64,000 nt of DNA from Hymenobacter monticola. Lineage in GTDB: Bacteria; Bacteroidota; Bacteroidia; Cytophagales; Hymenobacteraceae. Of this stretch, positions 53,636-62,084 are shown one piece after another; the stretch's first letter is position 1, and each line of letters starts with the position of its first letter. Made by a program: the position numbers and the translations under genes. The notes beneath the pieces were generated by a model. That model was not told the DNA's origin, searched no databases, and saw nothing but the letters and a program-made list of their open reading frames with translations. Location: contig NZ_CP094536.1 of assembly GCF_022811645.1 (NCBI RefSeq), forward strand, positions 1 through 64,000. The letters run 5' to 3'.

Positions 53636-54614
53636 GAATACGTATGAGCAAGTTGGCTTGCAGGCCATTGCCGTTAATGTATTGCGCCCAGCCCCTGCAC
53701 ACTTAATGACAGCCTATGAAGCCGCTGAGGCGGTAGTAGATATGTCGGCATCGGTGGCAGTGGCACGGCACTTGGCACTGGATGTAGAGAGTCCTGCCCG
53801 CCGCTTGTCGCTTTTTTTGAATCCGTCGGGAACGGACCTCGTGTTGCTGGCGGAGCCCCAGGACCGTGCGGTGCGGCTCGACCACTTGGAGATGGAGTAC
53901 TACCGAGCATTGGTGCGGCAGCCCACCCTGGAGCACCACCTTTTCAAGCGAGGACAGCCTATCCGGTATTCGCATGGGTGCCGTGATGTTTCTGTTCAGT
54001 TACCGCAGGACCAAGTGGCGTTGCACGCCGCCATCGGAGCTCGGGCGGTGCGCACGGCGGTGGCTGAGTCAGGGAGCCGAATCAAAATTTGGCGGGCACA
54101 GCCGGATTTGACCGTAATAGCCCACGAAATCGAGGTGTTTCCTTATGTAGAAATGCGAGTGGGCAGCTGGACGGTAGCGGTATCGCAGCAGCTGCTACGG
54201 GAGATAAGCAAACAGCGGCAGGAGCGCTTGCCCAATGAAACCGGTGGAGTTTTGGTTGGGGTTTTCGATACCCAGCATCGCCGGTTATACATTGTAGACC
54301 ACATTTCCTCTCCCACGGATAGTCAAGAATGGCCAACGGCCTACTACCGGGGTGTGGAAGGCGTACCGGAGGAGTTGACTCGAATCAGCGAATGCACGGG
54401 GCGCCAGGTGGTATACGTCGGCGAATGGCATTCCCATCCGGACCGGTGCAGCGTACGGCCCAGTGAGGATGACAAAGAGTTGTTCGCTTACCTGCAGCAC
54501 GAACGCCTGACAGACGGGTTACCAGCGGTAATGGCCATTGCTGGGGAGCATGGTACTACGGGATGGTACGTAGCCGATATTGCAGCTGGTGCAGAGCATC
54601 GCCTACCAATTTAG
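53636..54614 (+). pseudogene. E2-E1-JAB polypeptide, 3' part (E1 remainder and JAB domain)
   Basis: Codes for residues 433-757 of the restored protein. The E1 part contains YSHGCRDVSVQLPQDQVALH, whose Cys547 is the candidate E1 catalytic cysteine. The JAB/JAMM isopeptidase domain has the acidic residue in NETGGVLVG (E633) and the metal motif EWHSHPDRCSVRPSEDD (H697, H699, S708, D711), fitting HxHx8SxxD. A TTG at 53631 could in principle start a 327-residue product. The last bases overlap the stop of the convergent MBL gene. Confidence 0.88.
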
Positions 54615-56044
54615 GCCGTGATGTGCAGCTCAACCCACAGTCGCTCGGCGCTGGTATCTTCCCGCACCTGGTCCAGGAAAGGCTGCCATTGGCTGGCGGA
54701 TACCCCTTCAGGGCGGGCAGGTATTCCCGTATCTGCCCGTAACAGGCGGCCTTTCGTTTTGGATTGTAGCCGTTCGTAGAGTGGACCGAATGGCATGGCC
54801 CACCGCTTACGGCGAGCCTGTTCCTCGTCGACCGGCACCAGGGCCACTAAGTCCTCTCGCTCCATAAGCTCAAGGCCCTGCACCGATAACGTCGCGTTGT
54901 GGCTACCGTGGTGCCCTACTTTATAGACAGCTACCCGGCGAAGTAAATCAAGCCCACTAACTGATTTACCGCCGTCCTGCCACCGCACATCTGCCCACGA
55001 TAGCCAGTTTCCGGCTTGCGCATCGCCAGGAAACAGCAACACTTTGCCACCCGGCAACTCGAAGGCTAATACCAAGCTGGTATTGTTCGTGTCGCTATCT
55101 AGGTCAAGTGCCAAGTGCTCGGCTGCCCCAAGCCAGTCTTGGTCGATGCGCCGCCAAGCGGGACCACCTTCACTTACGCCCTTAAAGCCGTAGTGGTCAC
55201 GGAAAAAATGGGCGTGCTCTATCTGCTTATGCGAGTCGGCCAAACTGCCAAGGGGCAGCACAAACTGTTGGTTGAAGGGCGCGTCTGTCGCCATATTGTC
55301 TGACAACGCTGCCGCATAAAAGCCGCCGGAGCGTAAGCTGGCCTCCTGGTCCGCAAAGGCTTGTGGTCTGGCTTGCTCGTACACCTGTCCTTTTCGCGGA
55401 TTAGACCGCTTGAGCAGTAGTTCATCTTGTGGTGGACCTAGTACGTAGGTCTGCACAGCAGGGGAATTAGGCAAAGCACGGGGCGGTTGCCCAGGCCAGC
55501 AATAGCGCACGGGTCCAAGAGTCTGCACAAACTGCATCTGCTCGGCCGTACTGGCCATTGCAGCCGCTCCCATTTCGCCGTGAAATGCCAGTACCTCTTG
55601 TAGTTCAACGGCCCGTGGGTCGTTGGCTGCCTGCATGCGTTGGGTGGCCGCTACCAGAGCGGTCAGAGCCTGTTGCCGGTTTTCACGCAGCTGACGCGCC
55701 AGTGGGTTTTGCATGTCTTCGGTCCAAGCGACCCACACTTCGCCGATGTGCAGGCGCTCAAACACTTCCTTGGCAAAGCTGAAGCCCGCAAGGTGGTCCC
55801 AATGCTCATGGGTGGCCACCAGAATATCTAAACGCCCCCCGGTGGAAGCCTCGATGTCGGCGGCAATGAGTTGCATGCGCTGTTGCGCACCAGCAGTTCC
55901 GAAGAAGACGCCACAATCAATTAACACATAGCAGGGAGACTCACCTGGCCCAGCAAAAGCCAGTAAAAAGCAGTCACCTAGCCCGCCTGAGCGATACATT
56001 CGAATAGTAGCTCCCGTTGGTGGGGGCAGTAGTAGTGCAGCCAT
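54611..56044 (-). CDS. MBL-fold hydrolase, ComEC/Rec2-like
   Basis: Protein of 477 residues. The metal motif is canonical: VATHEHWDHLAG (H79, H81, D83, H84). LLFPGDAQAGNW and YKVGHHGSHNA give the later ligands, as in ComEC/Rec2-type MBL domains. No membrane segment. It is last in the minus-strand operon, 12 bp after the metallopeptidase gene. It is distinct from the first MBL protein (42823-43968), which has a variant motif. Confidence 0.88.
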   Translation of the reverse strand: MAALLLPPPTGATIRMYRSGGLGDCFLLAFAGPGESPCYVLIDCGVFFGTAGAQQRMQLIAADIEASTGGRLDILVATHEHWDHLAGFSFAKEVFERLHIGEVWVAWTEDMQNPLARQLRENRQQALTALVAATQRMQAANDPRAVELQEVLAFHGEMGAAAMASTAEQMQFVQTLGPVRYCWPGQPPRALPNSPAVQTYVLGPPQDELLLKRSNPRKGQVYEQARPQAFADQEASLRSGGFYAAALSDNMATDAPFNQQFVLPLGSLADSHKQIEHAHFFRDHYGFKGVSEGGPAWRRIDQDWLGAAEHLALDLDSDTNNTSLVLAFELPGGKVLLFPGDAQAGNWLSWADVRWQDGGKSVSGLDLLRRVAVYKVGHHGSHNATLSVQGLELMEREDLVALVPVDEEQARRKRWAMPFGPLYERLQSKTKGRLLRADTGIPARPEGVSASQWQPFLDQVREDTSAERLWVELHITA

Positions 56045-56056
56045 GGTGTGGTAGAG

Positions 56057-57985
56057 TTATGATTGAGCGCCTTGGCGGTGCAACATCGCAAAAGGCTCTG
56101 GCAGGCCATCCTCTTTTAGCTCGCCGCGACTACCGAAATAGGTGCCGCGCACCGCTGGAATCCACTGTTGTTGTAGGTGCCGTCGCTGTTGTTCGAGCCG
56201 TTGCTCGCTCAGCACATCCTTGCGAATAGCATAGCGCACCGCTCCCGAGTCCAAATCAACGAGTAGGGTGCAGCCCCCGCGAAAAATAAAGTCTGCGGTT
56301 GGCGGCTCCATGAGGCCCTGGTCTACTTTGGCTTGAGTGGCAGCATCGAAGTAGCCGCGCCGGCGCTGCGTTGCTACGATGACTAAGTCGGTGCGTACCT
56401 CCCCGCTCGGACCGATGCGCCTTGCCGGGCGCACCGCATGAATTTCTATGGTCGGGTAGCCCTTAAAAGTAGAACTTGGGAAAAAGGATGCCGGCACCTC
56501 GGGGCCGATGGTGAGACCTAGGGCACGCACAGCGGCCAAATGAGGCGGGTCAAATAATCCATTCTGTAGCTTTTCCTGATTCCTTTGGGCCTGGTCAAAA
56601 ACTGCCCGCCGGTTAGACGACAGCCCCCAGTCCGGGCATAGGCCTCGCAGGACAGCTGCGTCACCCAGCGCATTGGCTAAAGCAGTTGCTTCTTCATCTG
56701 TAGGAGCCTCCCAAAGCAGGCTTTCTTCGGATAGGTTACGAACCCCTTCCGGGTAAATACCCCAACGTCGAAAGGAGTCGATAAGGGCTACGCGGTAATA
56801 AAGCGTATCATCAGCGACCACATCCCGGTCGGCCGTGATAAGTGCCCGTAGGTAGTCACCAAAGGTCAGGTCCACGGGAGGGCAGTAATCGAGTGCCCGT
56901 ATGCACATCCGCAGCATGTGCCGGGCCGCGCTAGCGGCCTCCTGTGCCAGTCGATTAATAAGGTCGGGGTGCAGGGCCCCAGCTGGCAGAATACCCGTGC
57001 CGGCCGTAGCAATACGGAGCAAATCTGCTGTACGAGTCTGATAGATTTGCAGGAAGGCGCCGAAAATCGCCGCTACCAAGATGCTGCCTCTGGCGTGTGG
57101 CTCGGTGGCTTGACTTAAGGCCAGCGGGTCGGGTACCACAGGATGCCAGGCGTTTGTAACCGGGTCGTGCCTGCCGAGAGTGTCACGTAGAGCCCCATGC
57201 GAGCCAATAGCCTGCCCAAATTCTTGGGCCAGCTCGCCAAGTAGATTTTGGCTGGCGAGGTCCCCTCGCGTACGGGCTAGTTGATGACGCAGTACATCCG
57301 GATAAGAAAAGTGCTGCAGCAGTGCCACTAGGTCGGCAAAGGCTTCGTGAAAGGCCAGCACGTCCGGATTGCTCGGCTCGGCGAAGCGGCGATGCATGCC
57401 ATCGAGTAGCGCGTGCGTGACTTCATGCGCAATAACATCGTGCGACAAGCAGGTAAACACCAAACCCCCAGGCAATGCCAAGGCCGCTTGCCGGGGGGTA
57501 GCATTGAAATAGCCGAATAACAGCGCTTTCTTGTCCGGGCTATAGTAGGCGTTGGCCTCGCGCAGTGCATGCGGATAAATGCGGAGCCGCTGCACATACT
57601 GCCATCGGTCAGGCCCGGCGTGGCCTTGCCGGGGGACAGACCAGAGCACCCGCCGACCAAGAGCCTCTTCAAACCGCTGAATGGTAATCATGGCCACGGC
57701 ATACAGCATCTGCTGATGGAAGCGCGGGTCACCTTCTGACGGAGCCAAGCCATCTTGTGCGAGTAGATAGGGGTCGTTTAAGTCTACTGGTGGATAAGCT
57801 GCCCCCGACGCCGGGTCCACATCCACAATCTCCAAGTATTCGCCTACTGGCCCCGGCTCTAGGTTTTCCCAGGCCACCGAAAGCGTGAGCTGGTTGATGG
57901 CAACGGTATCAAGCCTGGTCGTAAGACTCGGGTCAAACGCAAATACCCGCAGGCGGCGCTTAGGTGGTACAGGGTACGAAGCCAT
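56057..57985 (-). CDS. gluzincin metallopeptidase (M4-like)
   Basis: Protein of 642 residues with no signal peptide, so probably cytosolic, unlike secreted thermolysins. SHDVIAHEVTHALLDG holds the zinc HExxH (H187, E188, H191), and AFHEAFADLVAL, 23 residues on, gives the third ligand Glu214 with the following Asp. Residues 230-400 are helical as in M4 peptidases; the last 250 residues are not recognised. A cytosolic protease beside an MBL enzyme and an ATPase suggests an effector or processing role in defence. Confidence 0.82.
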   Translation of the reverse strand: MASYPVPPKRRLRVFAFDPSLTTRLDTVAINQLTLSVAWENLEPGPVGEYLEIVDVDPASGAAYPPVDLNDPYLLAQDGLAPSEGDPRFHQQMLYAVAMITIQRFEEALGRRVLWSVPRQGHAGPDRWQYVQRLRIYPHALREANAYYSPDKKALLFGYFNATPRQAALALPGGLVFTCLSHDVIAHEVTHALLDGMHRRFAEPSNPDVLAFHEAFADLVALLQHFSYPDVLRHQLARTRGDLASQNLLGELAQEFGQAIGSHGALRDTLGRHDPVTNAWHPVVPDPLALSQATEPHARGSILVAAIFGAFLQIYQTRTADLLRIATAGTGILPAGALHPDLINRLAQEAASAARHMLRMCIRALDYCPPVDLTFGDYLRALITADRDVVADDTLYYRVALIDSFRRWGIYPEGVRNLSEESLLWEAPTDEEATALANALGDAAVLRGLCPDWGLSSNRRAVFDQAQRNQEKLQNGLFDPPHLAAVRALGLTIGPEVPASFFPSSTFKGYPTIEIHAVRPARRIGPSGEVRTDLVIVATQRRRGYFDAATQAKVDQGLMEPPTADFIFRGGCTLLVDLDSGAVRYAIRKDVLSEQRLEQQRRHLQQQWIPAVRGTYFGSRGELKEDGLPEPFAMLHRQGAQS

Positions 57986-58009
57986 GGGTAGAAACTGTGC
58001 TAGGTCAAC

Positions 58010-60403
58010 TTAATTAAGGCTTAGCGGAAAGAGGCGCGTTTGGTGCTTGGCGTCGCAACCGCACCCACGGTGGTCAGCACGTAAGTTCTTGGGCATATGT
58101 CCACATTGCTGGCAAGCCAAGGCCTCGGCTAGGTCGTAGGCGGCTTGGCCGAACTCACGCACGTCGTTATCCGACCAGTCGTTGCCCAATGAGTTAAAGT
58201 GAGCACCTACCTCATTGCGGATAAGCTTTATTGCATCGAGCTTTTCGTGGTGCCGTTTCAGCGCAATCTTTATCCAGTTTTCTTCCAGATGGGGTGCTAT
58301 GGGATTCCCCTGAGCATCGCGCCGCACCCGCTGCACTTTGGCTTCTTGAAATAGCTTTTTGGTGGTGCGGAGTAAGTCTCCTAGCGTGTGCCCACGACCA
58401 GGCCTGTATTTCAAGCTGCACTCATAGTAGGCTGCCAAATTATCCAACACATTTTCCAACAGGACGCCGGCTTTAGACGCTACCGCTTGCCGGTCAAATA
58501 TGTCTGCTTCCAATGCCAATGCCAATTCGGCTATCAAGATTTGGTCTTCATGAGGCCGCAAACCACGGGCTAAAGTCCAGCGTTCGAGCTTGAGGAGGTG
58601 CACACCGGCGCCACTTATTTTATAGTAATCGTGCCAGAGTCGGTTGTGCGTGGCCACAATGACTTGTTGGAAATTTGATGCTTGTGCGGCCAACAAGTCG
58701 GATATGCGGCGGAAATGCTGCGCATCAACAGAGGTAAATACGTCGTCGAGCACGAGCACGATCTGCTTCGGGTTGTCGCGCTTGGCTAGCGCTAACCAGA
58801 GGCAAAAACCAAACGTGTCGAGGTGAGATTCGCTAAAATAAGCTTGTGGCACGACGCCGCTTTTATCTTCAAAAGTGGCCTGCTGTTCGAGCGAAGCCCT
58901 TTTGACATCATCCATTTCGAGGCGGTGAAGACCGATTTTTTCACCGGGGTGTATGGCTTGATATAGGGTGTTTACTTCACCGATGATATCATCCAGAATG
59001 GTTTGTACAAATTCACGCCGCTTATTAACGACCAAAGTGCATGCACCGCGCAGCCTTTCTAAGCTGGTGTTTAGCCTAGCCACTTCAGCCGTGCTCTCGT
59101 TCAGCAAACGGGCCTGCGTTTTGATGTTATTATAAACGGTAAGTCGAGTTTGCAGACTCTCGTGTTCGCTTCCTACCGCTTCGCTTATTGCCATTAAACG
59201 CTCACTGAGGGCGACAATAGAAGCGCTTGTGGTATCGCTAGGCTCTGCAACGGCCAATTCGGCTTCATGTGCTTTCCAATCTAGACTCAGTGTCCCTACC
59301 GCTGCTGGTTCGTAACTCGCAAAGTGCGTAGTTAGAACCTTCGCTACCCGGACCGTTTCCCGGTTGCAACGGACATTCTCATCGGCCGCCGTTTTTAGAC
59401 GAATTTGCGCATCACTTAACTTTTGTAGCAGCGAGCGGGAGGTCTGCAGCTGCTCAAGTTGTGACTGAATGCGCAGGCGAAGTTCATCTGCCTGCACTCC
59501 ATTATCACATAATGGACAGGTGCTTGGGTCAGCAGGCAATGCTAAGTAGCGCTCAGCTGAGCTTAGTAGGCTAATCAGGTCAGAGCTGCGTTCATTGGCA
59601 CCTTGGTTCAGGTCCTGTAAAGCAGTCTCAGCTGCATCCAACGTGCTTTTCTCTTTGATGTAATTCGTTTGGGCATTTTGCCACTGGGTAACAATAGCTG
59701 CTACCTGTTGCATGGCGGCATGCCCCTTTGCCAACTTGTCCAGTTGGTCTTGTAGGTCTCCAGTACTTTCCGCCGCTCGATACGTGGCCCAGGCTAGTGG
59801 GTCACTATCTGGCTCTCCCGACTGTTTTTCCTGTTCCCAAAGGGCGCGCAGGGTCTTCTCAGCTTGCGCTCTGGCAGATTCAGCGTTATTAAAAAGCTTT
59901 TCTACAGTATTGCAGTCAGTCCGCAACGCCGCCTCTGCATTGTCCACGCCAGTCACGGCAATAAACTCTTGAATGGCCTCGTAGCGTTTTGCCGGTGTGG
60001 CCTCGATGAGTTGTAGCAAGTCACGCCGCCGCAAAACCCGAATCTCGGGCATAATAGTGTCGGGGCTTCCTGCGGTGAGGACCACTGTTTTACCGCTCAA
60101 TTTAGCCTTGCACGTGTGGCCAGCTTTCGTTGTCAGCTCAACCTCTACTGACTGAGCATCTTTGGTAAGCGAGGCAACGTGCTTTTGGGGGGCTTGGATA
60201 CCAGGACGAAGCAGTGAACCAAAAGAGGCGTTACCGACCACATCAAGTGCATCTACGATGGTTGATTTGCCCGTGCCGTTCTCACCGAAGATGACCACGA
60301 CATTGGTTTTCAACCCGCCCTTTTCAGGTGTGAATTTTACCGTAACCGGCTGCGTCGCCCCACGAAAGTTCGTGAGCTTAAGATGCGTAATGCGTTGTGG
60401 CAT
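58010..60403 (-). CDS. SMC/Rad50-like ATPase with HEPN-like C-terminus
   Basis: Protein of 797 residues from the ATG at 60403. Walker A is GENGTGKST (40-48). A long coiled coil follows, with a zinc-hook-like CPLC (C296, C299) near 290-300. The signature region is SESHLDTFGFCLWLALAK, and Walker B VLVLDDVFTS (about 549-558). The C-terminal 150 residues are helical with RNEVGAH (R729 to H735), fitting the HEPN RNase motif Rx4-6H, and end in a CQQC/CGC cluster. This layout recalls RloC and related ATP-driven RNases. Confidence 0.85.
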   Translation of the reverse strand: MPQRITHLKLTNFRGATQPVTVKFTPEKGGLKTNVVVIFGENGTGKSTIVDALDVVGNASFGSLLRPGIQAPQKHVASLTKDAQSVEVELTTKAGHTCKAKLSGKTVVLTAGSPDTIMPEIRVLRRRDLLQLIEATPAKRYEAIQEFIAVTGVDNAEAALRTDCNTVEKLFNNAESARAQAEKTLRALWEQEKQSGEPDSDPLAWATYRAAESTGDLQDQLDKLAKGHAAMQQVAAIVTQWQNAQTNYIKEKSTLDAAETALQDLNQGANERSSDLISLLSSAERYLALPADPSTCPLCDNGVQADELRLRIQSQLEQLQTSRSLLQKLSDAQIRLKTAADENVRCNRETVRVAKVLTTHFASYEPAAVGTLSLDWKAHEAELAVAEPSDTTSASIVALSERLMAISEAVGSEHESLQTRLTVYNNIKTQARLLNESTAEVARLNTSLERLRGACTLVVNKRREFVQTILDDIIGEVNTLYQAIHPGEKIGLHRLEMDDVKRASLEQQATFEDKSGVVPQAYFSESHLDTFGFCLWLALAKRDNPKQIVLVLDDVFTSVDAQHFRRISDLLAAQASNFQQVIVATHNRLWHDYYKISGAGVHLLKLERWTLARGLRPHEDQILIAELALALEADIFDRQAVASKAGVLLENVLDNLAAYYECSLKYRPGRGHTLGDLLRTTKKLFQEAKVQRVRRDAQGNPIAPHLEENWIKIALKRHHEKLDAIKLIRNEVGAHFNSLGNDWSDNDVREFGQAAYDLAEALACQQCGHMPKNLRADHRGCGCDAKHQTRLFPLSLN

Positions 60404-60623
60404 GGTCGGTATTGGTAGAGGGTGAAGGTGCAGATTGACTCTTTTCGAGCAACCGGTGCCAGTCACCGGCTTTGGCATTCCCAGTCGTAAGTAGCACAGT
60501 AGCTGCCTCCTCGTCTGAAGCACTGATAAACTCGTCAGCACGCAATGCCGACACTATTTGTGCGGCTAATTCTTCGTTGGCGGTAGGCGGCGGGCCCGTT
60601 GCGGCGGATAATGACTGGGGCAT
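60378..60623 (-). CDS. small acidic protein upstream of the SMC-like ATPase
   Basis: Protein of 81 residues whose 3' end overlaps the ATPase start by 26 bp, which suggests translational coupling. It has an acidic helical middle (ELAAQIVSALRADEFI, SASDEEAATVLLTTG). No family recognised. It could be a partner or inhibitor of the ATPase. Alternatively it is a chance frame, but its position at the head of the operon argues for a gene. Confidence 0.5.
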   Translation of the reverse strand: MPQSLSAATGPPPTANEELAAQIVSALRADEFISASDEEAATVLLTTGNAKAGDWHRLLEKSQSAPSPSTNTDHATTHYAS

Positions 60624-60698
60624 TTGCGATTTAGAGGAGAATATAAGTGAATTAAGGTAGGTTACGGCGCACTTTGCCCGAGTTCCTGCAGGTTAAAG

Positions 60699-61724
60699 TT
60701 AAAGCCCTAAATGCTGAGCAGCATTAAAGTCCTCCACATCGTTGAGGCGAGCGTAGCGCTCAATCATCGCATCGGTCTTTTGCTTGGTCTGGTTCTTAAT
60801 GGCCTTGTTGGATTGGCCCTTCTGGACAGCCACCGTCACGAAGGAAGCCCGTAAGGAGTGAGCAGTAAAGTGCGCCCCAAAATGCTTTTGGACCAGCTCA
60901 TTCATGCCCTTTGCTGTCAGCCGATGCTTGCTCAGGCGCGAGGGCTCGCCGGCCGCTCCCCGGGCCAAGCGCACGAACAAGGGGCCAGTATTTCGTCCCA
61001 GTAACTCTTTCCATTCCAGCACCGCCCGCACCGGGCAGAACAACTCGTCCGGGGCGTAGAACACCGCTTTGTTTTCCAGCTCCCCGTACTGGTTGGTTTT
61101 GCTGCTGCCCATGTCGATGAGCAGGGACTTCGAGGTGAGCCGCACGTGGTCGACGTCCAAGGCTTCGAGTTCCGAGCGGCGGAAAGCACCGGCGAATCCC
61201 AGCAACAACAGGGCCCGGTCGCGTAGTCCAGCGGGCGTGGCGCGGTCCAATCCGCGAATCACCTGCTTGAGATGGTCGACCGTGAAGGCCGGCGCCTGCT
61301 TTTGGCGTTTGCCCTTGAGACGGGCGATGCCATCGAGCACCGCGGCCAGTTCGGGTGCCGCGACGGCCGAGTCGTAGCCGCGCAGCTGGTGGTTTTTCTG
61401 AATGGCGGCCAAGTGACGCTTGAGGGTTGCAAACTTGCGCGGAGGCCGGGGTGCCGTGGTGGGCCGGGCATTAGCGCGGGGCTCGGGAGGCGTGTCGGCC
61501 AGGAAGGTCACGTACTCGATGAGCGTCGCCACGTCGGCTGGCAGCGGGCAGCGGTTGTGCTCGGCGCAGAACCGGTCGAACACGCCTAGGTCCGACAGGT
61601 AGGCCCGGCGTGTGTTATCTGCGCCCTGCAGGCCGGCGTCCAGGTAAGCGGACGCGGCCGACGAAACCGTGGAGGACAGGCTGGCTCCGAATGGTTGAGG
61701 AACTGGCGCGGGGAGGTGGAACAT
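60699..61724 (-). CDS. tyrosine-type site-specific recombinase
   Basis: Protein of 341 residues with an N-terminal SAM-like core-binding domain (NTRRAYLSDLGVFDRFC) and a catalytic domain: GAFRRSELEAL (R183), AHSLRASF (H289, R292) and MIERYARL (Tyr324). The usual GH before the Tyr is replaced by a polar NQTKQKT stretch. Similar to plasmid- and island-borne XerC/D-like enzymes. The perfect 16-7-16 palindrome 69 bp upstream is its likely target. Confidence 0.92.
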   Translation of the reverse strand: MFHLPAPVPQPFGASLSSTVSSAASAYLDAGLQGADNTRRAYLSDLGVFDRFCAEHNRCPLPADVATLIEYVTFLADTPPEPRANARPTTAPRPPRKFATLKRHLAAIQKNHQLRGYDSAVAAPELAAVLDGIARLKGKRQKQAPAFTVDHLKQVIRGLDRATPAGLRDRALLLLGFAGAFRRSELEALDVDHVRLTSKSLLIDMGSSKTNQYGELENKAVFYAPDELFCPVRAVLEWKELLGRNTGPLFVRLARGAAGEPSRLSKHRLTAKGMNELVQKHFGAHFTAHSLRASFVTVAVQKGQSNKAIKNQTKQKTDAMIERYARLNDVEDFNAAQHLGL

Positions 61725-61792
61725 ATATATAAGGAGTAGCCACAGCGGAAAGCCCGCGAAAGAAGAAAAATGACTGCTGCTCCAAAAGTAGG

Positions 61793-61831
61793 TAATTACC
61801 GTCGATAAGTCTTAATTATCGACGGTAATTA
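61793..61831. other. lox/dif-like recombination site (16-7-16 perfect palindrome)
   Basis: Arms TAATTACCGTCGATAA (61793-61808) and TTATCGACGGTAATTA (61816-61831) are perfectly complementary around a 7-bp asymmetric spacer GTCTTAA. The size and layout match core sites of tyrosine recombinases. It lies 69 bp upstream of the recombinase start. An operator role is the alternative. Confidence 0.65.
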
Positions 61832-61868
61832 ATGCAAGTTGAAGAGGACTGTGGTAACAGAGAACATA

Positions 61869-62084
61869 ATGGATTCAAATACCAAAATTGGCATAAGCGC
61901 ACAAGACCAATTCAACTTACATTTGAAGGCTGTATTAACGCCTACATTCAAACTTGGATTCGCTGGCTTCAGCTTAGAACTTATCGCAGAGCTACAATCA
62001 AACAGTCTTTTATATGCAGCAGGTGGGCAAAACGCAGCAAGTTTCAGTGTCCGAGCCAACATGGATTACAACTCATTGGAATGA
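61869..62084 (+). CDS. small hypothetical protein
   Basis: A 71-residue frame from the ATG at 61869 (MDSNTKIGISAQDQFNLHL) that ends 71 bp inside the next gene in another frame. TTG and ATG starts upstream (61839, 61832) are less likely. GFAGFSLELIAELQSNSLLYAAGG is moderately hydrophobic. One of the two overlapping starts may be wrong; confidence is low. Confidence 0.4.
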   Translation: MDSNTKIGISAQDQFNLHLKAVLTPTFKLGFAGFSLELIAELQSNSLLYAAGGQNAASFSVRANMDYNSLE

